Counted from the first letter of the stretch, positions 47,120 to 57,081 are shown. The stretch is DNA of 64,000 bases from Diphasiastrum complanatum (GCA_029204225.1 CM055109.1:23464422-23528421), one strand, 5' to 3'. Numbers and translations are program-made. The notes: generated by a model not told the origin, from the letters alone.

Positions 47120-47945
47120 TAGATGTCAAAACACTGACGATCAAGCACTTGCGACACGCCAAAAACAAGGCAAAGGCAAGGGCTTAAGAAGAAGTCTAAG
47201 CAGCAATTCACCAAGACACAGGAGGATGAGGGATCTTCCAGCAAGACCAAGAAGAAGGCCAAATGCTTCCATTGCGGCAAAAAGGGCCATTGGAAGAGCG
47301 AATGTCGAAAATTCCTAGCGGAATCAGGCAAGGTGAAACCAAAGCAAGCAAGTAACCTTGTCGATGAAGGTGAGATTGAAGGCTCTAGCATCTTCATATC
47401 AACATTGTCATCTAATCAAGATGATCAAGCATGGTACATTGACTCAGGAGCCACAAGACACATGACAGGTAACAACGATTGGTTCAACAGCTTGAGAGAG
47501 TTGGATAATGGAATGTCTGTTTCACAAGCAAATGGTGATGTGTGCAAGATCAAGGGGATAGGCACTGTTTTCATCCAACTACCTGATGGCAAAAGTAGGA
47601 CGATCAAGGAGGTACTTTATGTACCAGGTTTGAAGAAAAATCTACTTTCTGTTGGTGTCATTATTGATCAAAAGTTGAAAGTAGAATTTGCCCATGATCG
47701 TAGCTTTGTGAAGGATGTGAACCAAAAGTTCAAAGTCATTGCGGATGGTATAAGAGAGCCCAACACTAAATTGTACAGGTTGAATGCTACAATCAAGGGG
47801 CAACATGGACTTACCTCGTCCATTCCATCGCAAATTGAACTGTGGCATAAAAGGCTTGGTCATTTGAACCTAGGAAGCCTTAGCTTGATGAGGAAATTGG
47901 AAATGGTGAGAGGATTGCCTATGATAGAAGACCACTTGAAGACGA
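47120..47945 (+). pseudogene. copia-1 gag C-terminus, protease and pre-integrase
   Basis: After a frameshift near 47185 the frame gives the CCHC knuckle at 47264-47305 (CFHCGKKGHWKSEC), the protease with the aspartic site YIDSGATRHMTG and LYVPGLKKNLLSV, and the pre-integrase finger LWHKRLGHLNLGSL. A frameshift near 47945 destroys the second Cys pair and joins to the integrase frame. Confidence 0.87.
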
Positions 47946-47946
47946 T

Positions 47947-50619
47947 GTGCGAGTATGTGTGTATGGGAAGCAACATCGAGAGAAGTTCAATAAAGGTGGT
48001 GTTGCAAGGGCAAAGAACATCCTGGATTTGATCCACACAGATCTATGTGGGCCTATGAGGACTATGTCCTTAGGTAAAGCCATCTATTTCATGACCTTCA
48101 TTGATGATATGTCACGTAAGACGTGGATTTACTTCTTGAAGAAAAAATCAGATGCGTTTGACACTTTCAAGAGCTTCAAAGCATTGGTCGAAAATCAGAC
48201 AGGTAAGAAGATCAAAGTTCTAAGATCAGATAGTGGAGGTGAGTATAAGTCTAACGACTTCAATGATCTTTGTGATCAATGTGGGATCAAAAGACAATTT
48301 ACGCAAGCTCATACTCCTGCACTCAATGGTGTAGCTAAGCGCAAGAATCATACGATTGTAGAAAGTGCCAGATCTATGCTAGCTGAGATGAAACTACCGA
48401 AAGATTTTTGGTCAGAAGCATGCAGTACAACAGTCTATCTTCAAAATAGAAGTCCTACCATTGCCATACCAGAGATAACACCTGAGGAGGCATTCACAAA
48501 GAAGAAGCCAAAGTTGAATCATTTGCGAATCTTTGGATGTAAGACCTTTGTACACATTCCTAAGGAAGAGAGACGTAAGCTTGATGTAAAAGCTATAAAG
48601 TGTATATTCCTAGGATATGATGATCGTGTGAAGGGCTATAGGTGTTTTGATCCAATGGAGAACAAAATACATGTCAGCCGTGATGTTATCTTTGATGAAT
48701 CTAAGATGTATGAAGACGAGGATGCTGAGAAGACGGACACATCCAGTGAGAAAGATGGTACAGTGAGGATTCCTCCTGATGATGATCCATTTATTGACTT
48801 TCCTAGTGATGGACACGAGGATACACCTCAAGATACTACTACTCAACCTCAAGAGACAGGTTGGAGAGGTAGAGATAAACCTTTTGGTGCAAGAAGGATT
48901 GAAGTTGCAGGTGACAAACGCAAGGAGAAAGTTGTACCGTGGGATACATTTTCACTAGGAAGATCACCTGACAAGAAGCTCCGTAAGTGGTTTGAGAGAT
49001 TGATGGAGAGCCGCGACATGGATGACTTTCCAGGATCATCTAGCCAGGGAGAGCTACGAAGATCAACAAGAGAGAAGACACAACCTGAAAGGTATGAAAC
49101 AAAGTATGCTCTCTTATCTAGCATTATTCAAAGCAAAGAACCTTCGATTTATGTTGAAGCCAAGGATGATCAGATATGGGTCAAGGCCATGGGAGAGGAG
49201 AATGGAGTCAATTGCTAAGCATAACACATGGGACTTAGTGGAACCACCAGTTGGCAAGAAACCCATTGGTTGTAAATGGGTATACAGGACTAAGTACCAT
49301 GCAGATGGAAGTATAGCAAAGCATAAAGCAAGATTGGTGATCAAAGGTTATGCACAAAGTAAAGGCATCGACTATGAGGAGACCTTTGCGCTAGTATGTA
49401 AGTGGAATACTCTACGCCTACTTGTTGCTTTAGCTTCACATTTTGGTTGGCCTTTGCATCAGATGGATGTGAAATTTGTTTTTCTATATGGTGAGTTAGA
49501 AGAAGAGGTGTTCATGGATCAACCTGAAGGCTTTGTAGTGAAAGGATAGGAGAATAAAGTATGTCGCTTGAAGAAAGCACTTTATGGTCTTAAACAGGCA
49601 CCACGTGCGTGGTACAGCAGGATTGATGCCTACTTTCGTTCTAAGGGGACGGTGAGAACACATTCTGATCCGAATCTTTATGCCTTATGCTTTGATGTTA
49701 TGGTTGCTTTGATTGCTCTTTATGTTGATGACTTGATAATCACGGGAAATAATCAAGAGATGATAGACATGATCAAGAAAGACCTCATGGAACAATTCGA
49801 GATGATAGATCTCAGCCTAATGCATTATTGCCTTGGAGTGGAAGTGTGGCAAAAAGGACACGAAGTGGGTTTAACATAGGTGAAGTATGTTAGAGAGTTG
49901 CTGCACAGGTTCAGGTTGCAAGATTGCAAGCCAGTGAACACTCCTATTGAACCAAGTAAAAAGCTTTCTAAGTTTGACGAGTCACAGCCATTTGATGCTA
50001 CGCTGTATAGGCAGTTAGTAGGGAGCCTGATTTACCTTACTACGACTAGACCAGATATATGCTATGTTGTTGGTATTGTAAGTCAGTTTATGGTAGCACC
50101 TACGGAAACGCATTGGAAGGCAGCTAAGCGCATTTTGCGTTATGTCAAAGGCACTTCCGATTATGGCTTGGTTTACAGGAAGCATGAGGGTTTACCTGAG
50201 TTATGTGGCTATGTGGATGCGGATTGGGGAGTGACTATGACGATCGTAGATCCACCACAGGGTATGTATTCCAGCTTTGTGGTAGTTACTTTTCCTGGTC
50301 TAGTAGAAAGCAAAGTACAGTTGCTTTATCTACAACAAAAGCAGAGTATAAGGCAATGTGTAGTGCAGCACAGGAAGCTATATGGCTGAGGCAAATCTTG
50401 GATGAAGTTGGCATGAAACAGGAAAATCCCACGACTATACATAGCGACAATCAGAGTGGCATTCAGCTAGCAAAGAATCCAGTGTTCCATGCGAGAACCA
50501 AACACATTGAGATTCAGTATCACTTTATACGTGAGAGGCTGCTGAGTCGTGAAATTCATGTTGTTCATTGTAGTACGGACGAACAACTAGCTGACATTTT
50601 CACTAAGCCACTTTATTAG
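47947..50619 (+). pseudogene. copia-1 integrase, RT and RNase H
   Basis: Integrase has catalytic Asp in IHTDLCGPMRT and RSDSGGEYKSNDF, but the third residue is Lys (NGVAKRKNHT; AAG at 48337-48339) where the family has Glu. RT (49022-49879) has [34 protein letters not shown] and an intact YVDD. RNase H runs to 50619 ([46 protein letters not shown]). Breaks: frameshift near 49200, stops at 49547 and 49877, frameshift near 50230. Confidence 0.88.
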
Positions 50620-50725
50620 AGAAAAGTTTGATAAGTTTAGATCAAAGCTTTCTGTACTTAAAGTTTGTTGACTTTAAAGCTATGTATATGACTGTATAAA
50701 AGGTAAACTCTACTTTAAGGGAAAG

Positions 50726-50952
50726 AGTTAGAATTAAAGTAGAACTACTGTGTTACTGTACTGTGGGTCGCCACGAGGCGAGTCGACAGGACACGCATCC
50801 CGTCAACGGCAATCTGGGCCATGCATGGGTTGCCTGAGTGAAGAATTATTTTGAGAAATACAGTTGCTATGTGAGCTTGTTGTGGAGAGTGTTTTCTGTC
50901 TGTGTTACTGTGTAGCATGATCTGTGTTCCTGTTCGAAGCAAAATTCTAAGT
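50726..50952 (+). repeat. copia-1 3' LTR
   Basis: Same ends as 39473-39746 but 47 bases shorter, lacking a block after CTGTGGGTC and another around the TATATGTACAG segment. It is preceded by a purine-rich AAGGGAAAG (PPT) and followed by the CTCCA duplication. Confidence 0.85.
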
Positions 50953-51727
50953 CTCCAGTGCCACCGATGCCATCATCGTCGTCCACTTATGCAACACCAG
51001 GTCTCCATGGCAGGCCACCATCTGTGCCCAGGTTTCTCTTGCAGCGCCCACATCCACAGTGGCTCCTTGAGTGGCTCCTCCAGTGGCAACACCCACTTCA
51101 CATCCTCCCCCTTTCGCAGCACCCACTCCATTGGCTCCCCCTTTGGCAGCACCCAGGATGTAATTGTACCGGCCACCACAACACCCCTTTCAGTACATAT
51201 CGTCGCTGTACTTGCCTCCTGCACAGCCAGTTCCTCCACCTGTAGCAACCCCACGGGCACACACTCTACGGGCTCATCCTCCTCTCTCAGCTGCACAAGG
51301 AGTCCCCTCTTTGGCTTCCCTATCCCAGCCGGCCTCAGCTTGGGCGCAGCCTAGCCAGCCAGGTGATTTGCATGGGGGTGATGAGGCATTGATAGCTCCC
51401 CTCGTCCGCAAGAGACCAGGAAGGCCCAAGGGTGCACTGAACAAGAAAGGCAAAGCACAGAAACTGCCCAGGAGGAGAGGACGACCTCGCAGGGCTCCAG
51501 GTACAGCTAGAGGTGCAATATTACAGCCAAGTGGAGCAGGTCGTGTTGGTTTGGCTTGCTTGGGGGCTGATGTGGAGGCAGATTGGGATGATGCTAGTGA
51601 CGAGTCCTCCTCCTCGGATACACAGCCCATGCCTGTTCCAGACAGGCACAGATATCAGCTGCAAGCGTCAGCTCGGAGCCCTGAGTTGTCTCCGGAGCAT
51701 TCGTCTGAGTCAGAGCCAGAGCATTGA
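50953..51727 (+). pseudogene. hAT copy 1 transposase C-terminal exon, right part
   Basis: Continues from 39472. A Pro/Ala-rich stretch with small frameshifts (to ~51200) leads to an open C-terminus (51164-51727) with two AT-hook-like cores (RKRPGRPKG; RRRGRPRRAP), an acidic Ser-rich block (DDASDESSSSDTQPMP) and the end SSESEPEH. The same domain ends copy 2 at 54780. Here the frame is intact where copy 2 has a stop at 55216-55218. AT-hooks could bind the AT-rich termini (inference). Confidence 0.82.
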
Positions 51728-52324
51728 TTCTGGCTCTGTTATTTTATTTTCAGCAGTTTGTTTCTAGCAGATGGTCGACCATTGGATTCAGACCATTTTT
51801 CACATTATATTCAGTGTTTGGCGTACTTTATTTGCTGCACATTGTGCGTGTGTCGCTTTGTATATGTCATGTTGTATTTTCAATTCTATCTCAAATTCTA
51901 TGTGCGTGTGTGAATCGTATTTTCAATTAATTTTGATTGAAGAGATTGATAGCTTCACAGAAATGCACCTACAAACTGAGCATTGATGCCACAACAAACT
52001 GATAACACATGCACTCCAAACGATCATGAGCAGAGCAATTACCCCTAAACCCTAAACCCGTGACAACATTTCATAAACACATACATTACATTGCATTTAA
52101 AAAAATACAGAGATTGCATTTCACAGCACCAAGCGCGCGTTGCACAAAAAACACACTGTATATTGATTCAGCCGATGTATCAAAATAACATTACGTATCC
52201 CGCCATATATGGCTGGGTCTTTTTTTTATACAACTATCTAGTTATTTGTCGTACCCTAAACTGTCGAAAATCACATAGCAACAGTCCGCCACATACGGCT
52301 GGACCTTATCTATTCTAAACATTC
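51728..52324. other. hAT copy 1 spacer between convergent genes
   Basis: Non-coding, related to 54280-54779 of copy 2: shared GACCATTTTTCAnATTATAT, TGTATATTGATTCA-like and the TTTTTTATACAACTATCT region. It holds the 3' ends of both convergent genes. Confidence 0.55.
52047..52063. promoter_or_regulatory. telomere-type motif, two units (telo-box like)
   Basis: CCCTAAACCCTAAACCC is two units of the plant telomere repeat. It sits in the spacer between the convergent hAT genes. Two units occur by chance in a genome, so it may mean nothing. Confidence 0.35.
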
Positions 52325-52690
52325 CTACGGATCCTCCACTAACTCCTCGCCCTCATCAGGTGCATTGTTCTGTCGCTCTCGCTCTGCCTCCTGGTTAGCC
52401 CAACGTCTGGCCGCCCTTTCCCTAACCATGATGAGCTGCCGTCGTGTGAAGTTCATTCCAATCTGCTCATCCAAATCCAGCTCGACAGCAGGGGCGAGGG
52501 GCGCAATGGGGGCGGGGTGCCCCGGCTCCGGATTTCTCAGCCGAGCCTGTCGCCGCATCTCCGCAAAGTCTGCCTCTTGCTTCCGATGTCTTTCGTTGTG
52601 CCTTCGGATATCTCCCTCGAGCTTCCTCCTGGCTTCGCCCTCGGGCTTCGGTGGTATGCGCTCTGCCATCTCGATCGACTTTCTCCTCAC
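52325..52690 (-). CDS. hAT accessory protein, copy 1 (intact, ~114-121 aa)
   Basis: An intact ORF of 121 codons; an inner ATG at 52669 aligns with the start used in copy 2. I do not recognise the family. It has a highly charged N-terminal helix-like block (PEGEARRKLEGDIRRHNERH, KQEADFAEM), a Pro/Ala linker, a conserved centre (AVELDLDEQIGMNFT), then RRQLIMVRERAARR and an acidic tail ending DP. The gene faces away from the terminus at 53173 and converges on the transposase. It could be a DNA-binding or transposase partner, as two-gene DNA transposons often encode; this is inference. Confidence 0.7.
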   Translation of the reverse strand: MRRKSIEMAERIPPKPEGEARRKLEGDIRRHNERHRKQEADFAEMRRQARLRNPEPGHPAPIAPLAPAVELDLDEQIGMNFTRRQLIMVRERAARRWANQEAERERQNNAPDEGEELVEDP

Positions 52691-52699
52691 AGCACCCTG

Positions 52700-53100
52700 G
52701 TCCTCGAACAGCCTCTCACAGCACCCTGGTTCTCAAACAGCCTCTCACAGCCTGTCACTGGCTCTCTCACTGGCTCTCTCACAGCTTCTGAAAATGCCTC
52801 TCACAATGGCATTGAGAGTGCCTATTTATCCCCACAGCCTGGTCGGCCATGTGCATCCCCATCATCCCTCCATGTGCCTCTGTACCTGCCCCCATGTGTT
52901 GCTCCCCCCCTGTGCTGCTCTCCCATTGGCCCCATGGTCTGCTCACCCATAGTGCCCATGTGCTGTTGTACCTGTCCCCTGCCCCCTGTACTGTCCCCTC
53001 TTTTTTTACACCCAAAACCCTTTTTTGTTTTCCATTTTTTGAAGCCTATTTTACTATATAAAAGGCATTTATTAATTATAGAAAATATATTTTTTTTAAA
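52700..53100 (-). promoter_or_regulatory. subterminal region of hAT copy 1, likely promoter
   Basis: It lies between the accessory ATG and the terminus. Repeats of CACTGGCTCTCTCACAG-like units (52735-52800) and blocks with CCCATGTGTTGCTCC and GCCCATGTGCTGTTGTACC (52860-52980) correspond to the inverse of the 53425-53910 repeats in copy 2. Such subterminal repeats bind transposase in known hAT elements; here this is inference. Confidence 0.45.
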
Positions 53101-53173
53101 TATTAAAAAATGGTACCGCGGATCCCAAGGCGGTACCACCATTATGGTACCGGCGGTACCACGTGCCACTATG
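53101..53173. repeat. hAT copy 1 terminal inverted region
   Basis: Read inward from 53173 it starts CATAGTGGCACGTGGTACC and carries several GGTACC units and CCGCGG. It is shorter than the 53216 counterpart: the GCCGCCCTCAGACCAG segment is missing. Confidence 0.85.
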
Positions 53174-53175
53174 AG

Positions 53176-53215
<40 letters not shown>
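53174..53215. repeat. (TA)n tract between two hAT ends
   Basis: About 20 TA dinucleotides, bounded on the left by CACTATGAGT and on the right by CATAGTGG. It is presumably the target tract of both elements. Confidence 0.95.
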
Positions 53216-53217
<2 letters not shown>

Positions 53218-53330
53218 TAGTGGCACGTGGTACCGCCATTATGGTACCGCGGTACCATAATGGTGGTACCGCGGTTATGGTGCCGCCCTCAGACCAGCGG
53301 TACCAAGGCGGCACCACAAAAATAATATTT
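53216..53330. repeat. hAT copy 2 left terminus with palindromic array
   Basis: CATAG followed by GGTACC at short intervals, with CCATTATGG, CCGCGG and CCATAATGG between them. The array can fold on itself. The same arrangement is at 34274 (reversed) and in shorter form at 53173. Confidence 0.87.
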
Positions 53331-53424
53331 TTTATTATTTAAAAAAAAAAAAAACCCTTTTAACAGGCTAAAACTAGGTAAAAACTAAGATGTTACTGTA
53401 CAGGGGGACTGTACTGGGGGCAGT

Positions 53425-53680
53425 GTGGGAGAGCGGACCCAATCGGAGTGCGGCATGTGGGGTAGCAATACATGGGGCAGGTACAGTAGCACATGGGCAC
53501 TGTGGAGGAGCAGACCATGGACCCAATCGGAGTGCAGCATGTGGGGGAGCAATACATCCGGACAGGTACACCGTCACATGGGCACTGTGGAGGAGCAGAC
53601 CATGGACCCAATCGCAGTGCAGCATGTGGGGGATCAGCACATGGGGCAGGTACAGTAGCACATGGGATCATCAACAAAAG
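53425..53680. repeat. ~85-bp tandem repeat, three units
   Basis: GACCCAATCGgAGTGCaGCATG begins near 53436, 53520 and 53605, each followed by a GGGGCAGGTACAGTAGCACA-like block and ATGGGCACTGTGGAGGAGCA. Several unrelated ORFs run through because the unit lacks stops. It lies in the subterminal, probably promoter, region of the accessory gene. Confidence 0.85.
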
Positions 53681-53719
53681 CAAATTGGGAAACAGGCTGT
53701 GGGGTTAAATAGGCACTCA

Positions 53720-53910
53720 CGAGACAATGAGAGAGCCAGTGAGAGGGGGTGAGAGGCATTGTGAGAAGCTGTGAGGGAGAGCCAGTGGGAGGCTGTGAGA
53801 GAGAGGCATTGTGAGAGGCTGTGTGACAGATCGAGTGAGAGGCTGTGAGAGGGGGGCTGTGAGAGAGCCAGTGAGAGGCATTGAGAGGCTGTGAGAGGCT
53901 GTGAGGGTCA
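53720..53910. repeat. short tandem repeat (GTGAGAGGC/GAGAGCCAGT)
   Basis: Irregular repetition of CTGTGAGAG, GAGAGCCAGTG and GAGAGGCATTG directly upstream of the accessory ATG. Copy 1 has a shorter inverse version at 52735-52800. Confidence 0.8.
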
Positions 53911-53934
53911 TTTCGAGCAACAGGGTGTCGTGAG

Positions 53935-54279
53935 ATGGCGGAGGGCGAAGCCAGGAGGAAGCTCGAGGAAGATGTCCGAAGGCACAACGAAAGGCATCAG
54001 AAGCAAGAAGCAGACATTGCAGAGATGCTGCGAGAGACTCGGCAGAGACACCCAAAGCTGCAGATCCCCGCCCCCGCTGTGGCCCCCGCCCCCGCTGTCG
54101 AGCTGGATTTGGATGAGCAGATCGGAATGAACTTCACATGACGGCAGCTCATCATGGTCAGGGAAAGGGCTGCCCGCCGTCGGGCTGACCAGGAGGCAGC
54201 TCCGGCTAACCGGGAGGCAGAGCGAGAGCGACAGAACAATGCACCTGACGAGGGCAAGGAGTCTGTGGAGGATCCGTAG
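53935..54279 (+). pseudogene. hAT accessory protein, copy 2 (one nonsense codon)
   Basis: It starts MAEGEARRKLEED and aligns with copy 1 through RRHNERH, KQEAD and AVELDLDEQIGMNFT. The next codon is TGA (54139-54141), where copy 1 has CGA, a CpG-to-TpG change. Beyond it the frame continues as RQLIMVRERAARR and NREAERERQNNAPDEG to TAG at 54277-54279. Only this point mutation separates it from a full ORF of 114 codons. Confidence 0.72.
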
Positions 54280-54779
54280 AAATGTTTAGCATAGATGGGG
54301 TCTAGCCGTATGTGGCTGACTGTTGTTATTTAATGTTCATCAGTAGATGGGGCAGTATTTAGTGTCTGACATGGTGTAAAGAACAGCCCCAGCCGTATGC
54401 GGCGGTAAATACGTATTGTAGTTTTGATACATCTGTTGAATTAATGTACGGTGTGTTTTTTGTGCAATGCGTGCCTTGTGTATTGCAATCTGATGTATGT
54501 GATTATGAAATGCTATCAGGGGGGTTGTATTTCTGTGTTCTGCATATGCTCTCAGACTCTGTACTGAAAACTAATTGAAAACACGCACACACCATTTGAA
54601 GTAAAACTGCAAGTAGAACATCACAATTACAAATTGACAAATACACATTGTGCAGTGAATAGAATACGTCCAACACCAAATATAATATGAAAAATGGTCT
54701 GAATACAGTGTTCGACCATCTGGCCGCCAAACATGGAACATGATATCAAACTGCTAAAAATAAAATGACGGAGCTACAA
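54280..54779. other. hAT copy 2 spacer between convergent genes
   Basis: Holds the 3' ends of the two genes. It is related to the copy 1 spacer. Possible poly(A) signals exist on both strands (AATAAA-like at ~54765 on plus, within a TTTTA region), but none is decisive. Confidence 0.45.
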
Positions 54780-56398
54780 TCAATGCTCTGCCTCAAACTC
54801 AGATGAATGCTCCGGAGACAACTCAGGGCCTTGAGCTGACTCTCGCAACTGATATCTATGTCTGTCTGGTACTGGCATGGGCTGTGTATCCGAGGGGGAA
54901 GAGTCGTCATCCTCATCCTCCCAATCTGCCTCCGCATCAGCCCCCAAGCAGGCTAAACCAACAACACCTGCTGCAGCTGGCTGTAATACAGCACCTCTAC
55001 CAGCAACTGGAGCCCTGCGAGGTCGTCCTCTCTTCCCTGGCAGTTTCTGTGCCCTACCTTTCTTGTTCGGTGCACCCTTGGGCCTTCCTGGCCTCTTGCG
55101 GACGAGGGGAGCCGTCAATGCCTCATCACCCCCATGCAGATCACCTGGCTGACTAGGCTGAGCCCAAGCTGCGGCCGGCTGGGATAGAGTAGCCAAAGAT
55201 GGGTGTCCCTGTGCAGCTCATAGTGGAGGATAGGTCCGAGGAGTGTGTGCCCGTGGGCCTGCTGCTGGTGGAGGAACTAGATGTGGAGGGGCCGTCCCTG
55301 TAGGAGGCAAGTACAGCGGCGATAAGTACTGAAAGGGGCGCTGTGGTGGACGGTAACTGTACACCCTGGGTGCTGCCAAAGGAGGAGGATGTGCTGTGGG
55401 TGCTGCCAAAGGAGGAGCCGGTGCCGTGGGTGCTGCCAATGGAGGAGGATGTGCCGTGGGTGCTGCCACTGGAGGAGCGTCTGTAGATGTGGGTGCTGCA
55501 AGAGAAGATCTGGGCACAGATGGTGGCCTGCCATGGAGACCTGCTGCTGCAAAAGTGGATGGCGATGAAGGGGCTGCAGGCCTCAACGGTATCGGTGGCA
55601 CTGGAGGTGCTGTGCGGCGCACATACACCCTTTGAGGAACTGGAGGAACTGCAGGCACCTCGTGTAGCTGCTCTGGCTGAGACTTTGTGTAGGGCATGCT
55701 GGCTAGAGAGGATGGGGGTGCCCTGACGCTCGGCATCTGCTGGGCCTCTGAATCCAAGTCTGCAATCAAGTCGTCCAGCTGGGCATCCGAATACAAATGG
55801 TCTGGGCTCTGGGACTCATCATGAGCACCATCCTCGGGAACATCCCGTGCCTCATCCTGTGCACCATGCGGACCCGGCATGGCCTCCCAATCGGTACAAT
55901 CAAAGTCATTTGGTGACTCCTCTGGTGTGCTGTCATAGAAATGCCTATGGCTCTGTGATGCACGCATCCAAGCAGCTGCGGAAGGTAAACCCAAATCAGT
56001 CTGCCCCCTATCAAGAGCCTCCTCCATCATATCAACATAAGAAGGTATGCCACTGGCCCCCCCTGTGTGCCCTGCCCGTCTCCCGGTATAATCTGTGGCA
56101 TGTGTCCCACCTCTACCACGTGATGCACCTATGACCCCTGCTCTAGGCGTGTGCCCAACACCTGTATCATATGCCTCATCCCGCTCTGATCTGGCGAACA
56201 CAACCCGAATAGGCTCATCCTCATCCTGATCATCCTCTGACACTGGCTCATCTGCCTCGTATAATGGGGGCTCTCTGTGCTCAAGCCCAAGCTCTCTCTC
56301 TCTCTCTGCCATCAACTGTGTGCCCAGGTCATCTGCAGGCATGGGATGGGTGCTGTCCGTAGGCAAGTCAACCTGGCGCTCCAAATCGGATATCTTCG
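54780..56398 (-). pseudogene. hAT transposase C-terminal exon, copy 2
   Basis: Acceptor AACCTTGCAG before 56398. The exon encodes an acidic region (EADEPVSEDDQDEDEP), a Gly/Arg block, a Pro-rich segment with a ten-residue repeat (55370-55505), and AT-hook-like cores (KRPGRPKG, KRGRPRRAP), ending SSEFEAEH. A TGA at 55216-55218 replaces the Ser codon (TCA) that copy 1 retains. This ~500-residue extension is unusual for hAT proteins, which normally end soon after hATC. Confidence 0.8.
55370..55505 (-). repeat. 30-bp coding tandem repeat (PPPLAAPTAH units)
   Basis: Four units with period 30 encode HPPPLAAPTA-type decapeptides. Copy 1 has a shorter version (51060-51160). Expansion differs between copies. 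Confidence 0.82.
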
Positions 56399-56500
56399 TC
56401 TGCAAGGTTTAAAATTGGCATGTCAGAGAAACAACTCTGTCAAGAAATGAAACCAACATACCAGGAGTCAACCAACATGCTATGAAAGGTTAGCTTATCA

Positions 56501-57081
56501 CCTGCAATGCGCTCGTAATGGTCAGAAGTCTCCTGGCGAGACGTGCGTTGGTGCTACAGAACACCAACCGCTCCAACTGACTCACTGACAACCGGTTTCT
56601 TCTCCTCGTGTGAATGAGTGCCCATGTGCTCCAATTACGCTCACACACGGAGGCAGCACAATCCTGTGGTGCGTGCATTGAAATACTTCAGATTGTCTTC
56701 AACGAAACACAACAATGGAGGATAAAATGAGATGCATACCTGAGAAAGGACACGCAGTGCAAGACGCTGTATAGATGGGTACCGAACATGGTCCACCAGG
56801 TAATGGGTAGCTGCCTCCTCTCTGGATCCTGAGCAGCCGGGTGGCCGAATGTGCCCATGCCGAAACGAAATGCAGCGAGCTCCTCCATGAGCCTGATAGG
56901 ATCCCAACCTATGTGTGGACCCACCCTGTGAATGTACTGAAGCCAATCGGCCTCGAGCTCCCTGTCTGCGATCTGTGTCGGAGAGAGGAAGAGGGGATGC
57001 AGCATGTGTGCAACGCTGTGGATACTCCTATGGAAGTAGTTCCACCGCGTCTCCCAGATGAACTTCAGCTCTGTCATCCTG
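56501..57081 (-). pseudogene. hAT transposase dimerisation (hATC) region, copy 2
   Basis: Includes the insertion domain (HPLFLSPTQIADRELEADWL), ITWW, then after a one-base frame slip PSIQRLALRVLSQ, the intron, and CERNWSTWALIHTRRRNRL with ERLVFCSTNARLARR. The WW...LA..VLS...SERNWS...H...RNRL pattern is the diagnostic hATC signature. Confidence 0.87.

Larger units (their letters stand above)
39473..50952 (+). mobile_element. copia-1, inserted in hAT copy 1 and split by copia-2
   Basis: The target duplication CTCCA lies at 39468-39472 and 50953-50957. LTRs are 39473-39746 and 50726-50952. PBS TGGTATCAGAGCC is at 39747-39759, a 1.3-kb leader follows, then gag (41047-41564, continued 47120-47340), protease, integrase, RT and RNase H up to 50619. 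Copia-2 occupies 41565-47116. Without it the element is about 5.9 kb. Stops and frameshifts disable pol. Confidence 0.92.
39241..53173 (+). mobile_element. hAT copy 1, 5'-truncated and split by copia-1
   Basis: hAT sequence occupies 39241-39472 and resumes at 50953-53173. The two parts join seamlessly (…ACACCTCCA / CTCCAGTGCCACC…) when copia-1 and one CTCCA are removed, matching copy 2 at about 55610. The transposase reads on the plus strand and only its C-terminal exon survives. The accessory gene is at 52325-52690 (minus) and the terminus ends CACTATG at 53173. The 5' half, with BED and DUF659, is missing where the LINE abuts. Confidence 0.87.

Noticed and set aside
51164-51727. Stand-alone DNA-binding protein with AT-hooks
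   Set aside because: Alignment with copy 2 shows it is the end of the transposase last exon.
52047-52063. Interstitial telomere
   Set aside because: Just two units; too short to claim a fusion or healing site.
53177-53215. CRISPR-like or satellite array
   Set aside because: It is a simple (TA)n tract; no array of regularly spaced repeats with unique spacers exists anywhere in the window.
53390-53752. Several overlapping ORFs through the 85-bp repeats
   Set aside because: The repeat unit lacks stops in several frames on both strands; none has a motif.
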